From JACDBD01 sp050743385 (lineage in GTDB: Bacteria > Actinomycetota > Acidimicrobiia > IMCC26256 > JACDBD01), in assembly GCA_050743385.1 (NCBI GenBank), contig JBOGFJ010000118.1, positions 1-23,605 on the forward strand: a DNA stretch of 23,605 bases. The letters run 5' to 3'. Both the position numbers and the translations under genes were made by a program. The notes beneath the pieces are model-generated. The model was given only the letters and a program-made list of their open reading frames with translations. It was not told where the DNA came from and ran no database searches. Shown here piece after piece: positions 1 to 7,477 of this stretch (its first letter is position 1; every line of letters starts with the position of its first letter).

Positions 1-2051
1 TCGCGGTGCACGAACACGACCCGGCGACCGTGGCGGATGCCGCGGTAGCGGTCGTCGTGGCCGTAGATCGTGGTGTTGTACTGGTCGTGCGACCGGACGG
101 TCTGGAGGAGCAGCCGGCCTTCCGGCACCTCCACGACGTCGAGGTCGTTGCAGGTGAAGCTCGCCCGGCCCGTGGCCGTCGGGAAGCGCCGCTCGTCTCG
201 AGCCGGGTTGGGCAGCACGAAGCCGTCGTCGTCGCGCACGCGCTCGTTGAAGCGCTCGCAGCCGGGCACGACCCGCTCGATCCGGTTGCGGATCGCGCCG
301 TAGTCGCGCTCGAACGCGTCCCAGTCGAGGCCCGGCGTCGGGTCGAGCGCCCGCCGGCCGAGGCCGCAGACGATGGCGACCTCGCTCCGCAGCTCGTCGG
401 ACGCGGGCGGCAGCCGCCCCTCGGATCGGTGCACGACGCCCATCGAGTCTTCGACCGTCACCGTCTGGGGCCCGCCCGCCTGCGCATCGGTCTCGGTACG
501 GCCGAGGCACGGCAGGATCACCGCCGTCTCGCCGCAGACGGTGTGTGACCGGTTCAGCTTGGTCGACACGTGGACGGTGAGGCGGCAGCTGCGGACCGCG
601 GCCGCGGTGGCGTCGGTGTCGGGCGCGGCGGCGACGAAGTTGCCGCCGAGGGCGAAGAGCGTCTTTACCCTCCCGTCGCGCATTGCCCGGATGGCGTCGA
701 CGGTGTCGTACCCACGGTGGCGCGGGGGGTCGAACCCGAACTCCGTCGCCAGCGCGTCGAGGAACGCGTCGCCGGGCGCCTCGTAGATGCCCATCGTGCG
801 GTCGCCCTGCACGTTGCTGTGCCCCCGCACCGGGCAGGCGCCCGCGCCGGGCCGCCCGATGTTGCCCCGCAGCAGCAGGAAGTTGACGATCTCGCGGATG
901 GTCGCGACCGCGTTGCGGTGCTGGGTGAGGCCCATCGCCCAGCACACGATGACCCGGGGAGCCTCGAGCACCATTCGCAACGCGGCTTCGACGTCGGCAG
1001 GCGCGAGGCCGGCGGCGCGCATGAGCTCGTCGTCGGACGCGCCGAGCACGTGGGCGCGGAACTCGTCGAAGCCGCTGGACGACCGTTCGATGAACGACCG
1101 GTCGAGGACCTCTCCCGGCCGGCGGTCTTCTTCTTCGAGCAGGCGGCGGTTCAGCGCCTGGAACAGGGCGAGGTCGCCGTTGACGCGGATCTGGAGGAAC
1201 CGGTCGGCCAGGGCGGTCGAGCCGCCGAGCAGGCCGCGGACGCGCTGGGGGTTCCGGAACGCGAGCAGTCCGGCTTCGGGGAGCGGGTTCACCGCGATGA
1301 TGCGAGCGCCGCGACGCTTCGCCGTCTCGAGCGAGGTCAGCATGCGGGGGTGGTTGGTCCCCGGGTTCTGGCCCACGACGAAGATGAGGTCGGTGTTCTC
1401 GATGTCGTCGAGCGTGACCGTCCCCTTGGCGACCCCGATGGTCTGGTTCAGCGCAGCGCCGCTCGACTCGTGGCACATGTTCGAGCAGTCGGGGAGGTTG
1501 TTGGTGCCGAGCAGGCGTACGAACAGCTGGTACACGAACGCAGCCTCGTTGCTCGTGCGTCCGGACGTGTAGAAGACGGCCTCGTCGGGCGATGCGAGCG
1601 CGCGCAGCTCGCCCGCGATCAGCTCGAAGGCGTCGTCCCATGACAGCGGCTCGTAGTGCCGGCTCCCGGCGCCCTTGACGACCGGGTGCGTGAGTCGCCC
1701 CTGCTGACCGAGCCAGTAGTCGGTCTTCTCGGCGAGATCGTCGACGGAGTGGGCGGCGAAGAACTCGGGCGTGACCCGGCGCCGGGTCGCCTCCTCGGCC
1801 ACCGCCTTGGCGCCGTTCTCGCAGAACTCGGCGTGCGACCGGTCGTGGGGTTCGGGCCAGGCGCAGCCGGGGCAGTCGAAACCGTCGGCCTGGTTGACCC
1901 GGAGAAGCGTCCGCAGGCTCCGGCGCACACCCATCTGGTCGTACGCCCGCTTCGAGCTGGTGAGCACCGAGGGGAGGCCGGCGGCGGCCCGCTTCGGCGC
2001 CCGCACCTCGATGTCGTCGGGAGGGTCGTCTCGGGGCGCGCGGCGGGGCAT
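1..2051 (-). CDS. FdhF/YdeP-family molybdopterin oxidoreductase alpha subunit (3' end outside window)
   Basis: 683 codons are visible and the C-terminus lies beyond the left edge. The protein is a molybdopterin-dependent oxidoreductase of the formate-dehydrogenase-like YdeP group. Visible marks are the CPGCAWPEPHD signature (residues 60-70), GRLTHP (119-123 region), YEPLSWDDAF (133-142), SGRTSNEAAF (163-172) and CSNMCHESSG (189-198). Cys193 aligns with the selenocysteine/cysteine Mo ligand of FdhF, so this is a Cys form. A downstream block reads GQNPGTNHPRM and then RGNIGRPGAGACPVRGHSN, typical of the cofactor-binding domains. The family acts on small oxidisable substrates or in acid/stress resistance, but the physiological substrate is usually unknown; formate activity should not be assumed. 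ATG 2051 was chosen because it precedes the conserved N-terminus; no clear ribosome-binding site is visible. It is the last visible gene of a minus-strand group with the LLM oxidoreductase. Confidence 0.93.
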   Translation of the reverse strand, partial: MPRRAPRDDPPDDIEVRAPKRAAAGLPSVLTSSKRAYDQMGVRRSLRTLLRVNQADGFDCPGCAWPEPHDRSHAEFCENGAKAVAEEATRRRVTPEFFAAHSVDDLAEKTDYWLGQQGRLTHPVVKGAGSRHYEPLSWDDAFELIAGELRALASPDEAVFYTSGRTSNEAAFVYQLFVRLLGTNNLPDCSNMCHESSGAALNQTIGVAKGTVTLDDIENTDLIFVVGQNPGTNHPRMLTSLETAKRRGARIIAVNPLPEAGLLAFRNPQRVRGLLGGSTALADRFLQIRVNGDLALFQALNRRLLEEEDRRPGEVLDRSFIERSSSGFDEFRAHVLGASDDELMRAAGLAPADVEAALRMVLEAPRVIVCWAMGLTQHRNAVATIREIVNFLLLRGNIGRPGAGACPVRGHSNVQGDRTMGIYEAPGDAFLDALATEFGFDPPRHRGYDTVDAIRAMRDGRVKTLFALGGNFVAAAPDTDATAAAVRSCRLTVHVSTKLNRSHTVCGETAVILPCLGRTETDAQAGGPQTVTVEDSMGVVHRSEGRLPPASDELRSEVAIVCGLGRRALDPTPGLDWDAFERDYGAIRNRIERVVPGCERFNERVRDDDGFVLPNPARDERRFPTATGRASFTCNDLDVVEVPEGRLLLQTVRSHDQYNTTIYGHDDRYRGIRHGRRVVFVHR

Positions 2052-2136
2052 GGCGATCCGAGGATAGAGGCGGCGGGCGTCGGTCGACCCCGATGCGCAC
2101 CGTCGCCCCGGTTCTCCGTGCCTACCCTGCTTGCCG

Positions 2137-2292
2137 TCAACGCGTGTCGCCGGCCTGACCACGCCGGCGATCGGAGGCTTCTCGTCGGCTCTCCTTGATC
2201 TCGTCCTCCGGCGTCGTGCGGAGTCGTACGACGTAATAGAGGATGCAGAGGAAGAAGAGCACGATGGCAAAGCTGACGATCCAGCGGACCAT
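2137..2292 (-). CDS. 51-residue single-pass membrane protein, uncharacterised
   Basis: A short ORF starts at ATG 2292 and ends at TGA 2137. It opens with MVRWIVSFAIVLFFLCILYY, one hydrophobic helix covering about residues 4-21, followed by a charged, Arg/Glu-rich tail of about 28 residues (RLRTTPEDEIKESRREA...). A purine-rich GGGGTAGG lies about 8 nt upstream of the ATG as a possible ribosome-binding site. It sits 52 nt after the LLM oxidoreductase and 85 nt before the molybdoenzyme, on the same strand, so it is probably cotranscribed. The hydrophobic-then-charged layout argues for a real protein, probably N-out with the basic tail in the cytoplasm. No family is recognised and no function can be assigned. 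Confidence 0.6.
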   Translation of the reverse strand: MVRWIVSFAIVLFFLCILYYVVRLRTTPEDEIKESRREASDRRRGQAGDTR

Positions 2293-2344
2293 CACTTGCG
2301 CCTACCCCGTGCGCAGGACCGGAAACTTCCCCCTGGCAGCGCGC

Positions 2345-3304
2345 TCACCCGGCGAAATGGGGAAGAACTTCCTTCTCGTAGAAGTCGAAGAAGCCCGCCT
2401 GGTCGGGGCCGACTTGGTGGACGTACACCTGCTCGTAACCGGCGTCGACGTATTCCTCGATCGCCTCGACGTGGCGATCGGCGTCGGGACCGCAGATCAC
2501 CCGCTCGGCGACGTCGTCGGCGTCGAGCACGCTCGTCGCCTGCTCGAAGTGCAGCGGCAGCGGCAGCTCCTGGCCTAGCTGGCCGGGCAGAGCAGCGTTC
2601 GGCCACCACTCGTGCGCGATCTGCTGTCCCTCCGATTCGCTGGCGGCCCAGCACACCATGACCTGCCCGATGTGCGGTTTGCCGTCCCCGCCGGCCCCGT
2701 CGAAGGCCTTGACCGCGCTCGCGTCGGGAGAGGTGGCGATCAGCCCGTCTGCGACGCCCCCGGCCAGCTCGGCCGCCTGCTCGCCGGCCGCCGCCACGTA
2801 GATCGGTGGCGCGCCATGGGAGTCGCAATAGACGCGGGCGTTGTCGACGGTGAAGTGCCGGCCCCGATGGGTCACGAGCTCGCCGCGTAGGAGGGCGCGG
2901 ATCACATCGATCGCCTCCTCGAGCATCTCCATCCGTACCGATACGGGGGGCCAGGGGTCGCCGGTGATGTGCTCGTTGAGGTTCTCGCCCGTGCCCACGC
3001 CGAGGAAGAAGCGCCCGGGCATCATCTCCGCGACCGTCGCCGCGGCCTGCGCGACCAGCGCCGGCGGTGTGCGGACGAGCGGGCAGGTCACGCCCGTGCC
3101 CACGCGCAGGCGCTCGGTTGCGCCGGCGATGCCGCCGAGCACCGACCATACGAGCGGGCTGTGGCCCTGGCGGTCGGTCCAGGGGTGGTAGTGGTCGGAG
3201 ACGAGCGCGAACGTGAAACCGCTCTCCTCCGCACGGGCGGCGAAGCGGACGAGGTCGGGCGCGGGATGCTCCTCGCTCGACAGCGCGTAGCCGATCTCAG
3301 GCAT
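2345..3304 (-). CDS. F420-dependent LLM-class oxidoreductase (G6PDH-like family)
   Basis: The 319-residue product is a luciferase-like monooxygenase-fold enzyme that uses coenzyme F420, of the glucose-6-phosphate-dehydrogenase-like branch (TIGR03557-type). The N-terminus reads MPEIGYALSSEEH and SDHYHPW (36-42), followed by RVGTGVTCPLVR and GVGTGENLNEH (102-112). His38, Trp42 and Glu107 match the active-site His40, Trp44 and Glu109 of mycobacterial Fgd1 with a constant shift of two, which supports F420-linked redox chemistry. The phosphate-binding residues of Fgd1 cannot be confirmed by eye, so the substrate may not be glucose 6-phosphate. ATG 3304 has a GGAGG ribosome-binding site with about 6 nt spacing and overlaps the stop of a 26-residue leader ORF. 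Length is normal for the family. Confidence 0.93.
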   Translation of the reverse strand: MPEIGYALSSEEHPAPDLVRFAARAEESGFTFALVSDHYHPWTDRQGHSPLVWSVLGGIAGATERLRVGTGVTCPLVRTPPALVAQAAATVAEMMPGRFFLGVGTGENLNEHITGDPWPPVSVRMEMLEEAIDVIRALLRGELVTHRGRHFTVDNARVYCDSHGAPPIYVAAAGEQAAELAGGVADGLIATSPDASAVKAFDGAGGDGKPHIGQVMVCWAASESEGQQIAHEWWPNAALPGQLGQELPLPLHFEQATSVLDADDVAERVICGPDADRHVEAIEEYVDAGYEQVYVHQVGPDQAGFFDFYEKEVLPHFAG

Positions 3305-3377
3305 GTGCGCCCTCCGACGGCATGGTCGGCGGCGTCTCGGGCCGGCTGGCGACCCGGTCTCCGGTTGTCGTCGTCAT
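3297..3377 (-). CDS. 26-residue leader ORF overlapping the start of the F420 oxidoreductase
   Basis: ATG 3377 is preceded by GGGAGG with 6 nt spacing (GGGAGGATCACCATG), one of the better ribosome-binding sites in the window. The peptide begins MTTTTGDRVASRPE and ends SEGAHA. Its TGA (3299-3297) overlaps the ATG of the downstream LLM gene by several bases, an arrangement typical of translational coupling. No amino-acid run typical of an attenuator is present except four threonines in a row. It may be a coupling leader or simply the first, tiny gene of the operon. A longer reading upstream in the same frame has no matching start signal. Confidence 0.5.
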   Translation of the reverse strand: MTTTTGDRVASRPETPPTMPSEGAHA

Positions 3378-3428
3378 GGTGATCCTCCCGTTCAAACGAG
3401 GCCTAACCACGACCGCCGGCGTCGAAAC

Positions 3429-3454
3429 GTCTGCCCACGGCCGCGCCCGGGTAA
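3429..3454 (+). promoter_or_regulatory. Candidate SigB/SigF-like promoter upstream of the basic Rho-N-like gene
   Basis: GTCT (3429-3432), a 16-nt spacer and GGGTAA (3449-3454) match the GNNT-N14-16-GGGTA pattern of actinobacterial general-stress sigma factors. The element lies 37 nt upstream of the ATG at 3492. The -10 matches GGGTAT at five of six positions and the -35 is weaker. This is a pattern match only. Confidence 0.4.
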
Positions 3455-3491
3455 GGGAACGGGAAGCAGTCACGAAAGGGAGGTGCGCGTC

Positions 3492-3761
3492 ATGGCCACG
3501 ACCAAGCAACGGAAGGCAGCCCGGCGCAACGTACGCAAGGCGATCTCGGCCGCCAAGCGCAAGAAGAGCATCGCCCGGATGCCCAAGCGGACCCGCACCG
3601 CGCTCGGGAAGCAGGGCGCAGCCGTTCGCCAGCGGAAGCGCACGGGTGCGTCACAGCCGAAGACGCGCCAGGAGCTCTACGAGAAGGCGAAGAAGCGGGA
3701 TCTCCCCGGTCGCTCGAAGATGGGCCGCGACGAGCTCGCCCGCGCCCTCGGCGAGCGGTAG
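3492..3761 (+). CDS. Small, highly basic protein with Rho-N-like C-terminal segment
   Basis: The 89-residue product begins MATTKQRKAARRNVRKAI. Its first 55 residues are dominated by Lys, Arg and Ala, suggesting nucleic-acid binding. The C-terminus (about residues 55-88, TRQELYEKAKKRDLPGRSKM followed by GRDELARALG) resembles the helix-extended-loop-helix of Rho termination factor N-terminal or SAP-like domains, often found at the ends of actinobacterial stress or nucleoid-associated small proteins. The ATG at 3492 follows GGGAGG with 8 nt spacing; longer in-frame readings lack such a site. It precedes the DUF6328 gene by 27 nt and probably shares its transcript. Likely a nucleoid-associated or RNA-binding protein; the exact family is not certain. 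Confidence 0.8.
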   Translation: MATTKQRKAARRNVRKAISAAKRKKSIARMPKRTRTALGKQGAAVRQRKRTGASQPKTRQELYEKAKKRDLPGRSKMGRDELARALGER

Positions 3762-3788
3762 GCCCGGGGCAGCGGTAGGCACGGGGCG

Positions 3789-4259
3789 GTGCCCGACGAC
3801 AACAACGACGACAAGAGCCGGCTCGATCGCGAGCTGGTGGAGCTGCTGCAGGAGTTGCGGGTAGCGCTGCCCGGTATCCAGGTGCTGTTCGCGTTCCTGT
3901 TCACGGTGCCGTTCACCCGTCGCTTCGAACAGCTCACCGACCTCCAGCGCACGACATTCTTCGTCGCGTTCATCGCCGCGGCAGCCGCGACGGTCCTCCT
4001 GATCGCGCCGACTGCCAATCACCGACTGCGCTGGCGCGAGCGCGACAAGGAAGCGCTCCTCCGGAGGGCGAATGTCATGACCATCGCCGGCCTCGCGATC
4101 CTCGCGGTGGCGATGACAGCGGCGGTGTTCCTCGTCACCGACCTGCTCTACGAGATACCGGCGGCATCGATCACGGCCGCGGGGCTCGCGGGCGCGTTCG
4201 CGCTGGCGTGGTACGTGCTCCCCCTCAGCCGGAAGCTCCGTGACCCCGGCTCGGGCTGA
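3789..4259 (+). CDS. DUF6328-type integral membrane protein
   Basis: This 156-residue protein has an acidic, charged N-terminus (DDNNDDKSRLDRELVELLQELR) and four predicted membrane helices at about residues 27-42, 55-74, 95-116 and 125-146. The sequence after the first charged stretch (LPGIQVLFAFLFTVPF, then a loop with FEQLTDLQR) is characteristic of the DUF6328 family of small actinobacterial membrane proteins of unknown function. The start is GTG 3789, giving the charged N-terminus that the family usually shows. It follows the basic Rho-N-like gene by 27 nt and is convergent with the CBS gene, 25 nt away, with no obvious terminator between. Confidence 0.85.
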   Translation: MPDDNNDDKSRLDRELVELLQELRVALPGIQVLFAFLFTVPFTRRFEQLTDLQRTTFFVAFIAAAAATVLLIAPTANHRLRWRERDKEALLRRANVMTIAGLAILAVAMTAAVFLVTDLLYEIPAASITAAGLAGAFALAWYVLPLSRKLRDPGSG

Positions 4260-4284
4260 GCTGGACGGCGCACGAGGCGCGCGC

Positions 4285-4716
4285 TTACTGGTTCGGTGCC
4301 GCGGCGCTGATATCGGCCAGCGCCGAATCGGGGTCGCGCTCGACCGCGAGGTCGCCGATCGAGACCACGCCGACGGGCTTCCCGTTCTCGGTCACGGGCA
4401 GCCGGCGCAACGCCTGTTCCCGCATCAGCCGAACCGCCTCGTCGGCGTCGTCGTCGGGGCTGACCGTCTTGACGTTCTCGCTGCTGATCTCGCCGATGGT
4501 GGTGCGGCTGGGGTCGCGCCCCTCGCCGATCACCCGGACCACGAGATCGCGGTCGGTGACGATCCCGCACAGGCGGTCACCGTCGACGACGATGACGTCG
4601 CCGATGTCCTGCTCTTTCATGAGCCGGGCCGCGTCCCACGCGAACGCCGTCGGCGGGATGGTGACCGGGCTCGTCGTCATGAGTTCCTTGACCTTCTGGT
4701 TGGCAGTGGGGCTCAT
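4285..4716 (-). CDS. Tandem CBS-domain protein
   Basis: The 143-residue product is a stand-alone pair of CBS domains: the first at about residues 8-66 (VKELMTTSPVTIPP ... GIVTDRDLVVRV) and the second at about 73-130 (ISSENVKTVSPDDDADEAVR ... GVVSIGDLAV). The T-D-R-D and S-I-G-D motifs near the end of each domain are the usual adenosyl-ligand-binding positions. Such proteins sense AMP, ATP or related ligands and are common in actinobacterial dormancy and stress regulons. The ATG at 4716 overlaps the stop of the DUF5709 gene (ATGA), so the two are almost certainly translationally coupled. Confidence 0.93.
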   Translation of the reverse strand: MSPTANQKVKELMTTSPVTIPPTAFAWDAARLMKEQDIGDVIVVDGDRLCGIVTDRDLVVRVIGEGRDPSRTTIGEISSENVKTVSPDDDADEAVRLMREQALRRLPVTENGKPVGVVSIGDLAVERDPDSALADISAAAPNQ

Positions 4717-5090
4717 CGATCTTCCTCCTCGACTCGCATTGCCCGCTCTTCGGGATCGAGCGCGCCCGAGACCGGGGCCTCGTCGGCCGTCATGTCCTTC
4801 TCGACGTCGTCGCGGGTGCCTTGCGGATCGGTCGCCTGGATCTCCTCGCGCGGCTGCGACGTCGGTGCTGCCGTATCGACGTCGGTCTCCTCGCGCGGCA
4901 TCCGCTCGCTGATCGTCTCGCTGCGCCGCTCCTCCATGGGTGTCACACCGCGATCGACCGACGCTTGGGGCGCCTCGTTGGGCGGTGCCAGCCCTTCCTG
5001 GGGGTCACCGGTTGCCGCCTTCTGCGGCAACGGGCCCTCGAGGTCGGGGACACCCTCGTCGTCGAGCGCGCGGTCGCGTTCGTCCGTCAT
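4713..5090 (-). CDS. DUF5709-like acidic protein
   Basis: From ATG 5090 the product is 125 residues, begins MTDERDRALDDEGVPDLEG, and is rich in Asp, Glu and Pro, thus probably largely disordered. The central segment DRGVTPMEERRSETISERMP followed by REETDVD resembles the DUF5709 signature in actinobacteria (a planned SPxERP-like stretch followed by a 'LxxRLxxEEPDV' segment). A longer in-frame reading up to 5333 would overlap the divergent PfpI gene and its upstream region, so the inner start is preferred; the ribosome-binding site is weak. The stop overlaps the CBS start by 4 nt. Function unknown; association with stress-response genes is common. Confidence 0.7.
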   Translation of the reverse strand: MTDERDRALDDEGVPDLEGPLPQKAATGDPQEGLAPPNEAPQASVDRGVTPMEERRSETISERMPREETDVDTAAPTSQPREEIQATDPQGTRDDVEKDMTADEAPVSGALDPEERAMRVEEEDR

Positions 5091-5194
5091 CGTCGCGCGC
5101 GTACCCGACGCACCGGAGTGCAAACGTCGAGGAAGCTCAGGCCGCGGCGCCGACAGCGCCGACGGCTCCGATTGGCCCGAGCATGCCCGCCGCA

Positions 5195-5216
5195 ATACCC
5201 GGTTCGTCGCAGAAAC
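5195..5216 (-). promoter_or_regulatory. Candidate stress-sigma promoter for the DUF5709-CBS pair
   Basis: Read on the minus strand, GTTT (5216-5213), 12 nt, then GGGTAT (5200-5195). GGGTAT is a perfect -10 of the SigB/SigF class. The GTTT spacing is about 2-3 nt short, though an alternative -35 (GATT, N16) fits the looser GNNT pattern. It would give a leader of roughly 100 nt. On the plus strand a GTTT at 5222-5225 lies back to back with it in front of the PfpI gene, but its -10 is poor. Confidence 0.35.
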
Positions 5217-5286
5217 AATCCGTTTGGCCGGGCGAACACCAGGAAAGGCACGCGGAGGCAACGACCGCGAATCGAGGAGCACCGTC

Positions 5287-5847
5287 ATGGCCGACGAGCT
5301 CTCCGGAGCCACCATCGCCTTTCTCGTCGCCAACGAGGGCGTCGATCAGGTCGAGTTGACCGAACCGTGGAAGGCCGTCGAGCAGGCCGGCGGGACCCCC
5401 CGCCTCCTCGCTCCTACCGGCGACACGGTGCAGGCTTTCAACCACTTCGACAAGGCCGATACGTTCCAGCCCGACGAGGCCGTCGCCCAGGCGAACCCGG
5501 CGGCCTACGACGCCCTGGTGCTTCCCGGCGGGGTCGCCAACCCCGATCAGCTCCGCACCAGCGACTCCGCCGTCCGCTTCGTGCGCTCGTTCTTCGAGAA
5601 CGGCAAGCCGGTGGCGGTCATCTGCCACGGGCCGTGGACGCTCATCGAGGCTGACGTCGTGCGGGGGCGCACGCTGACGTCGTGGCCCAGTCTGCGCACC
5701 GACATCCGCAACGCCGGCGGGACATGGGTCGACCGCGACGTCGTCGACGACGAGGGTCTGATCTCCAGCCGCAAACCCGACGACCTTCCCGCCTTCTGCA
5801 AACAGTTCGTCGACGCCTTCTCCCGCCGCTCGACTCGCGCCGCCTGA
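5287..5847 (+). CDS. PfpI/DJ-1 superfamily type 1 glutamine amidotransferase-like protein
   Basis: The 186-residue protein has the DJ-1/ThiJ/PfpI fold. Glu17 (VANEGVDQVE) and the nucleophile-elbow Cys113 followed by His114 (AVICHGPWTL) match the Glu-Cys-His arrangement of PfpI and YhbO. Other marks are ALVLPGGVANPD and GRTLTSWPSLRTDIRNAGG. Family members have been described as intracellular peptidases, deglycases or chaperones that protect against stress; which applies here is not visible. ATG 5287 follows GAGGAG with 7 nt spacing. It is the first gene of a plus-strand pair with the FAD/Rieske oxidoreductase, 50 nt downstream, and diverges from the DUF5709-CBS pair. Confidence 0.92.
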   Translation: MADELSGATIAFLVANEGVDQVELTEPWKAVEQAGGTPRLLAPTGDTVQAFNHFDKADTFQPDEAVAQANPAAYDALVLPGGVANPDQLRTSDSAVRFVRSFFENGKPVAVICHGPWTLIEADVVRGRTLTSWPSLRTDIRNAGGTWVDRDVVDDEGLISSRKPDDLPAFCKQFVDAFSRRSTRAA

Positions 5848-5897
5848 GGTCGTCGCAGGCGTCGGCGTCGAAAAAAGTGCGCGTGAGCGCGCAGTGC

Positions 5898-7448
5898 ATG
5901 CATCCCGTCGCCGGCGGGTACATGCCGCTCGTGGGAACGCTCGCCGAGCGCCATCCGTCGCTCTGGGTGGTGGGCGAGCGCGGCGGCGAGTTCCCGGCAC
6001 TGGAGGGTGACCGTCGTTGCGACGTCGTCGTTGTCGGAGCGGGCATCACCGGGCTCACCCTTGCCCGCCTGCTCGTCGATGCCGGTGTGGACGTGGTGGT
6101 GATCGACGCCGGCCCAGTGTGCGCGGGAGCCACGGGCTACACGACCGCGAAGGTCACCGCCCTGCATCGGCTGGTCTACCGGGAGCTTGCCGACCGCCAC
6201 GGTGACGAGCGAGCACGAGCGTATGCAGGAGCCAACCAGGACGCGGTGGAGCGCATTGCCGCGTTCGTGGCCGAAGACTCGATCGAGTGTGATCTCGTGC
6301 GGGCGCCGGCGGTCACGTACACGGAGCAGGACGAGAACGTCCCGCGGATCGAGGCGGAAGCCGAGGTGGCGGTGCGGCTCGGTCTCCCCATCGAGCTCAC
6401 GACGACGACGTCACTGCCGTACCCGGTGAAGGCGGCGATCCGGCTCGACGGCCAGCTGCACTTCCATCCGCGGCGATACTGCCTCGGATTGGCACGCGAC
6501 GTCGTGGCCCGCGGTGGCGCCGTCCATGAGCACACGCGTGCCCTGAAGGTGGCGACGCGGCCGTCGGGCGTCGTCGTGTCGACCGATTCCGTCGCGATCA
6601 CCGCCGACCGCGTGGCGCTCGCCACGCATCTGCCATTCGTCGACCGCGGCGGATTCTTCGCCCGTGCCCACCCCCATCGGTCCTACGCGTTGTCGGCGCG
6701 GCTCCGGGGCGACGTTCCTCAGGCCATGTACATCAGCGTGGAGGAGCCGACCCGCTCGGTACGTCCGGCGCCCGGAAGCCGGATCATTGTGAGCGGCGAG
6801 GGTCACAAGACCGGCCACGACCCCGACACCCGCCGTCGCTATGCGGCGCTCGAGGACTGGGCGACGCGCGTCTTCGAGGTGGAGGCGATCGAGCACCGCT
6901 GGTCGGCGCAGGACTACCAGACCGTCGACGGGCTGCCGTACGTCGGTCGGTTGACCGCCCGCGACGAGCGGATCCTGGTTGCGACCGGGTTCCGCAAATG
7001 GGGAATGACCAACGGCACCGCGGCCGCGCAGATCATCGCCGATGCGGTGCTGGAGCGGGAGAATCCCTGGGCGACGGCCTTCGATGCCACCCGGCTCGCA
7101 CCGCGGGCGTCGATCGTCGACTTCGTCCGCGACAACCTCGACGTTGCCCGTCGCTTCGTGGGCGATCGCCTCGCCGAGCTCCGAACCCCGTCCGCCGACA
7201 CGCTCGCACGAGGAATGGGCGGCATCGTGAAGCGGGGTGCCGCCCGCGTCGCCGCCTACCGAGATCCAGATGGCGCGCTGCACGCGGTGTCGTCGACGTG
7301 CACGCACCTCGGGTGCCACGTGACGTTCAACACCGCCGAGCAGACGTGGGACTGCCCCTGCCACGGCTCTCGCTTCGACGTCGACGGCCGCGTCATCGAG
7401 GGCCCGGCGGTGAAGGATCTCGGTACCAGGGAGAGTCCGGCCGGCTGA
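5898..7448 (+). CDS. FAD-dependent oxidoreductase with C-terminal Rieske [2Fe-2S] domain
   Basis: About 516 residues. The N-terminal DAO-type FAD domain has VVVGAGITGL (45-54; Gly47, Gly49, Gly52). The C-terminal Rieske domain has Cys468-Thr-His470 and Cys486-Pro-Cys488-His489 as cluster ligands, with Cys473 and Cys488 placed to form the usual disulfide. A conserved stretch DYQTVDGLPYVGRL and ATGFRKWGMTNGT identifies the widespread glycine-oxidase-like FAD/Rieske family. Family members are soluble, electron-transferring oxidoreductases of uncertain substrate, often in stress regulons. The start is uncertain: GTG 5883, ATG 5898 and ATG 5922 are all in frame, none with a good ribosome-binding site; the family's N-terminus (before ...SLW...FPALEGD) fits 5898 or 5922. 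The gene is convergent with the STAS gene. Confidence 0.92.
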   Translation: MHPVAGGYMPLVGTLAERHPSLWVVGERGGEFPALEGDRRCDVVVVGAGITGLTLARLLVDAGVDVVVIDAGPVCAGATGYTTAKVTALHRLVYRELADRHGDERARAYAGANQDAVERIAAFVAEDSIECDLVRAPAVTYTEQDENVPRIEAEAEVAVRLGLPIELTTTTSLPYPVKAAIRLDGQLHFHPRRYCLGLARDVVARGGAVHEHTRALKVATRPSGVVVSTDSVAITADRVALATHLPFVDRGGFFARAHPHRSYALSARLRGDVPQAMYISVEEPTRSVRPAPGSRIIVSGEGHKTGHDPDTRRRYAALEDWATRVFEVEAIEHRWSAQDYQTVDGLPYVGRLTARDERILVATGFRKWGMTNGTAAAQIIADAVLERENPWATAFDATRLAPRASIVDFVRDNLDVARRFVGDRLAELRTPSADTLARGMGGIVKRGAARVAAYRDPDGALHAVSSTCTHLGCHVTFNTAEQTWDCPCHGSRFDVDGRVIEGPAVKDLGTRESPAG

Positions 7449-7477
7449 GGATCGTCGATCGGTCCCGGGTGCCGGTC

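Noticed and set aside
570..1643. A 357-codon plus-strand frame opposite the molybdoenzyme
   Set aside because: Antisense shadow; the minus strand encodes a clear molybdopterin oxidoreductase through the whole stretch.
5222..5247. GTTT-N16-GGAAAG as a stress-sigma promoter for the PfpI gene
   Set aside because: The -10 differs from GGGTA at the key positions; only the -35 matches.
4240..5286. Upstream extension of the PfpI frame
   Set aside because: It would run antisense through the CBS and DUF5709 genes and adds low-complexity residues; ATG 5287 has a good ribosome-binding site and begins the conserved fold.
7449..7477. Possible terminator between the Rieske oxidoreductase and the STAS gene
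   Set aside because: No stem longer than a few base pairs and no T-tract.
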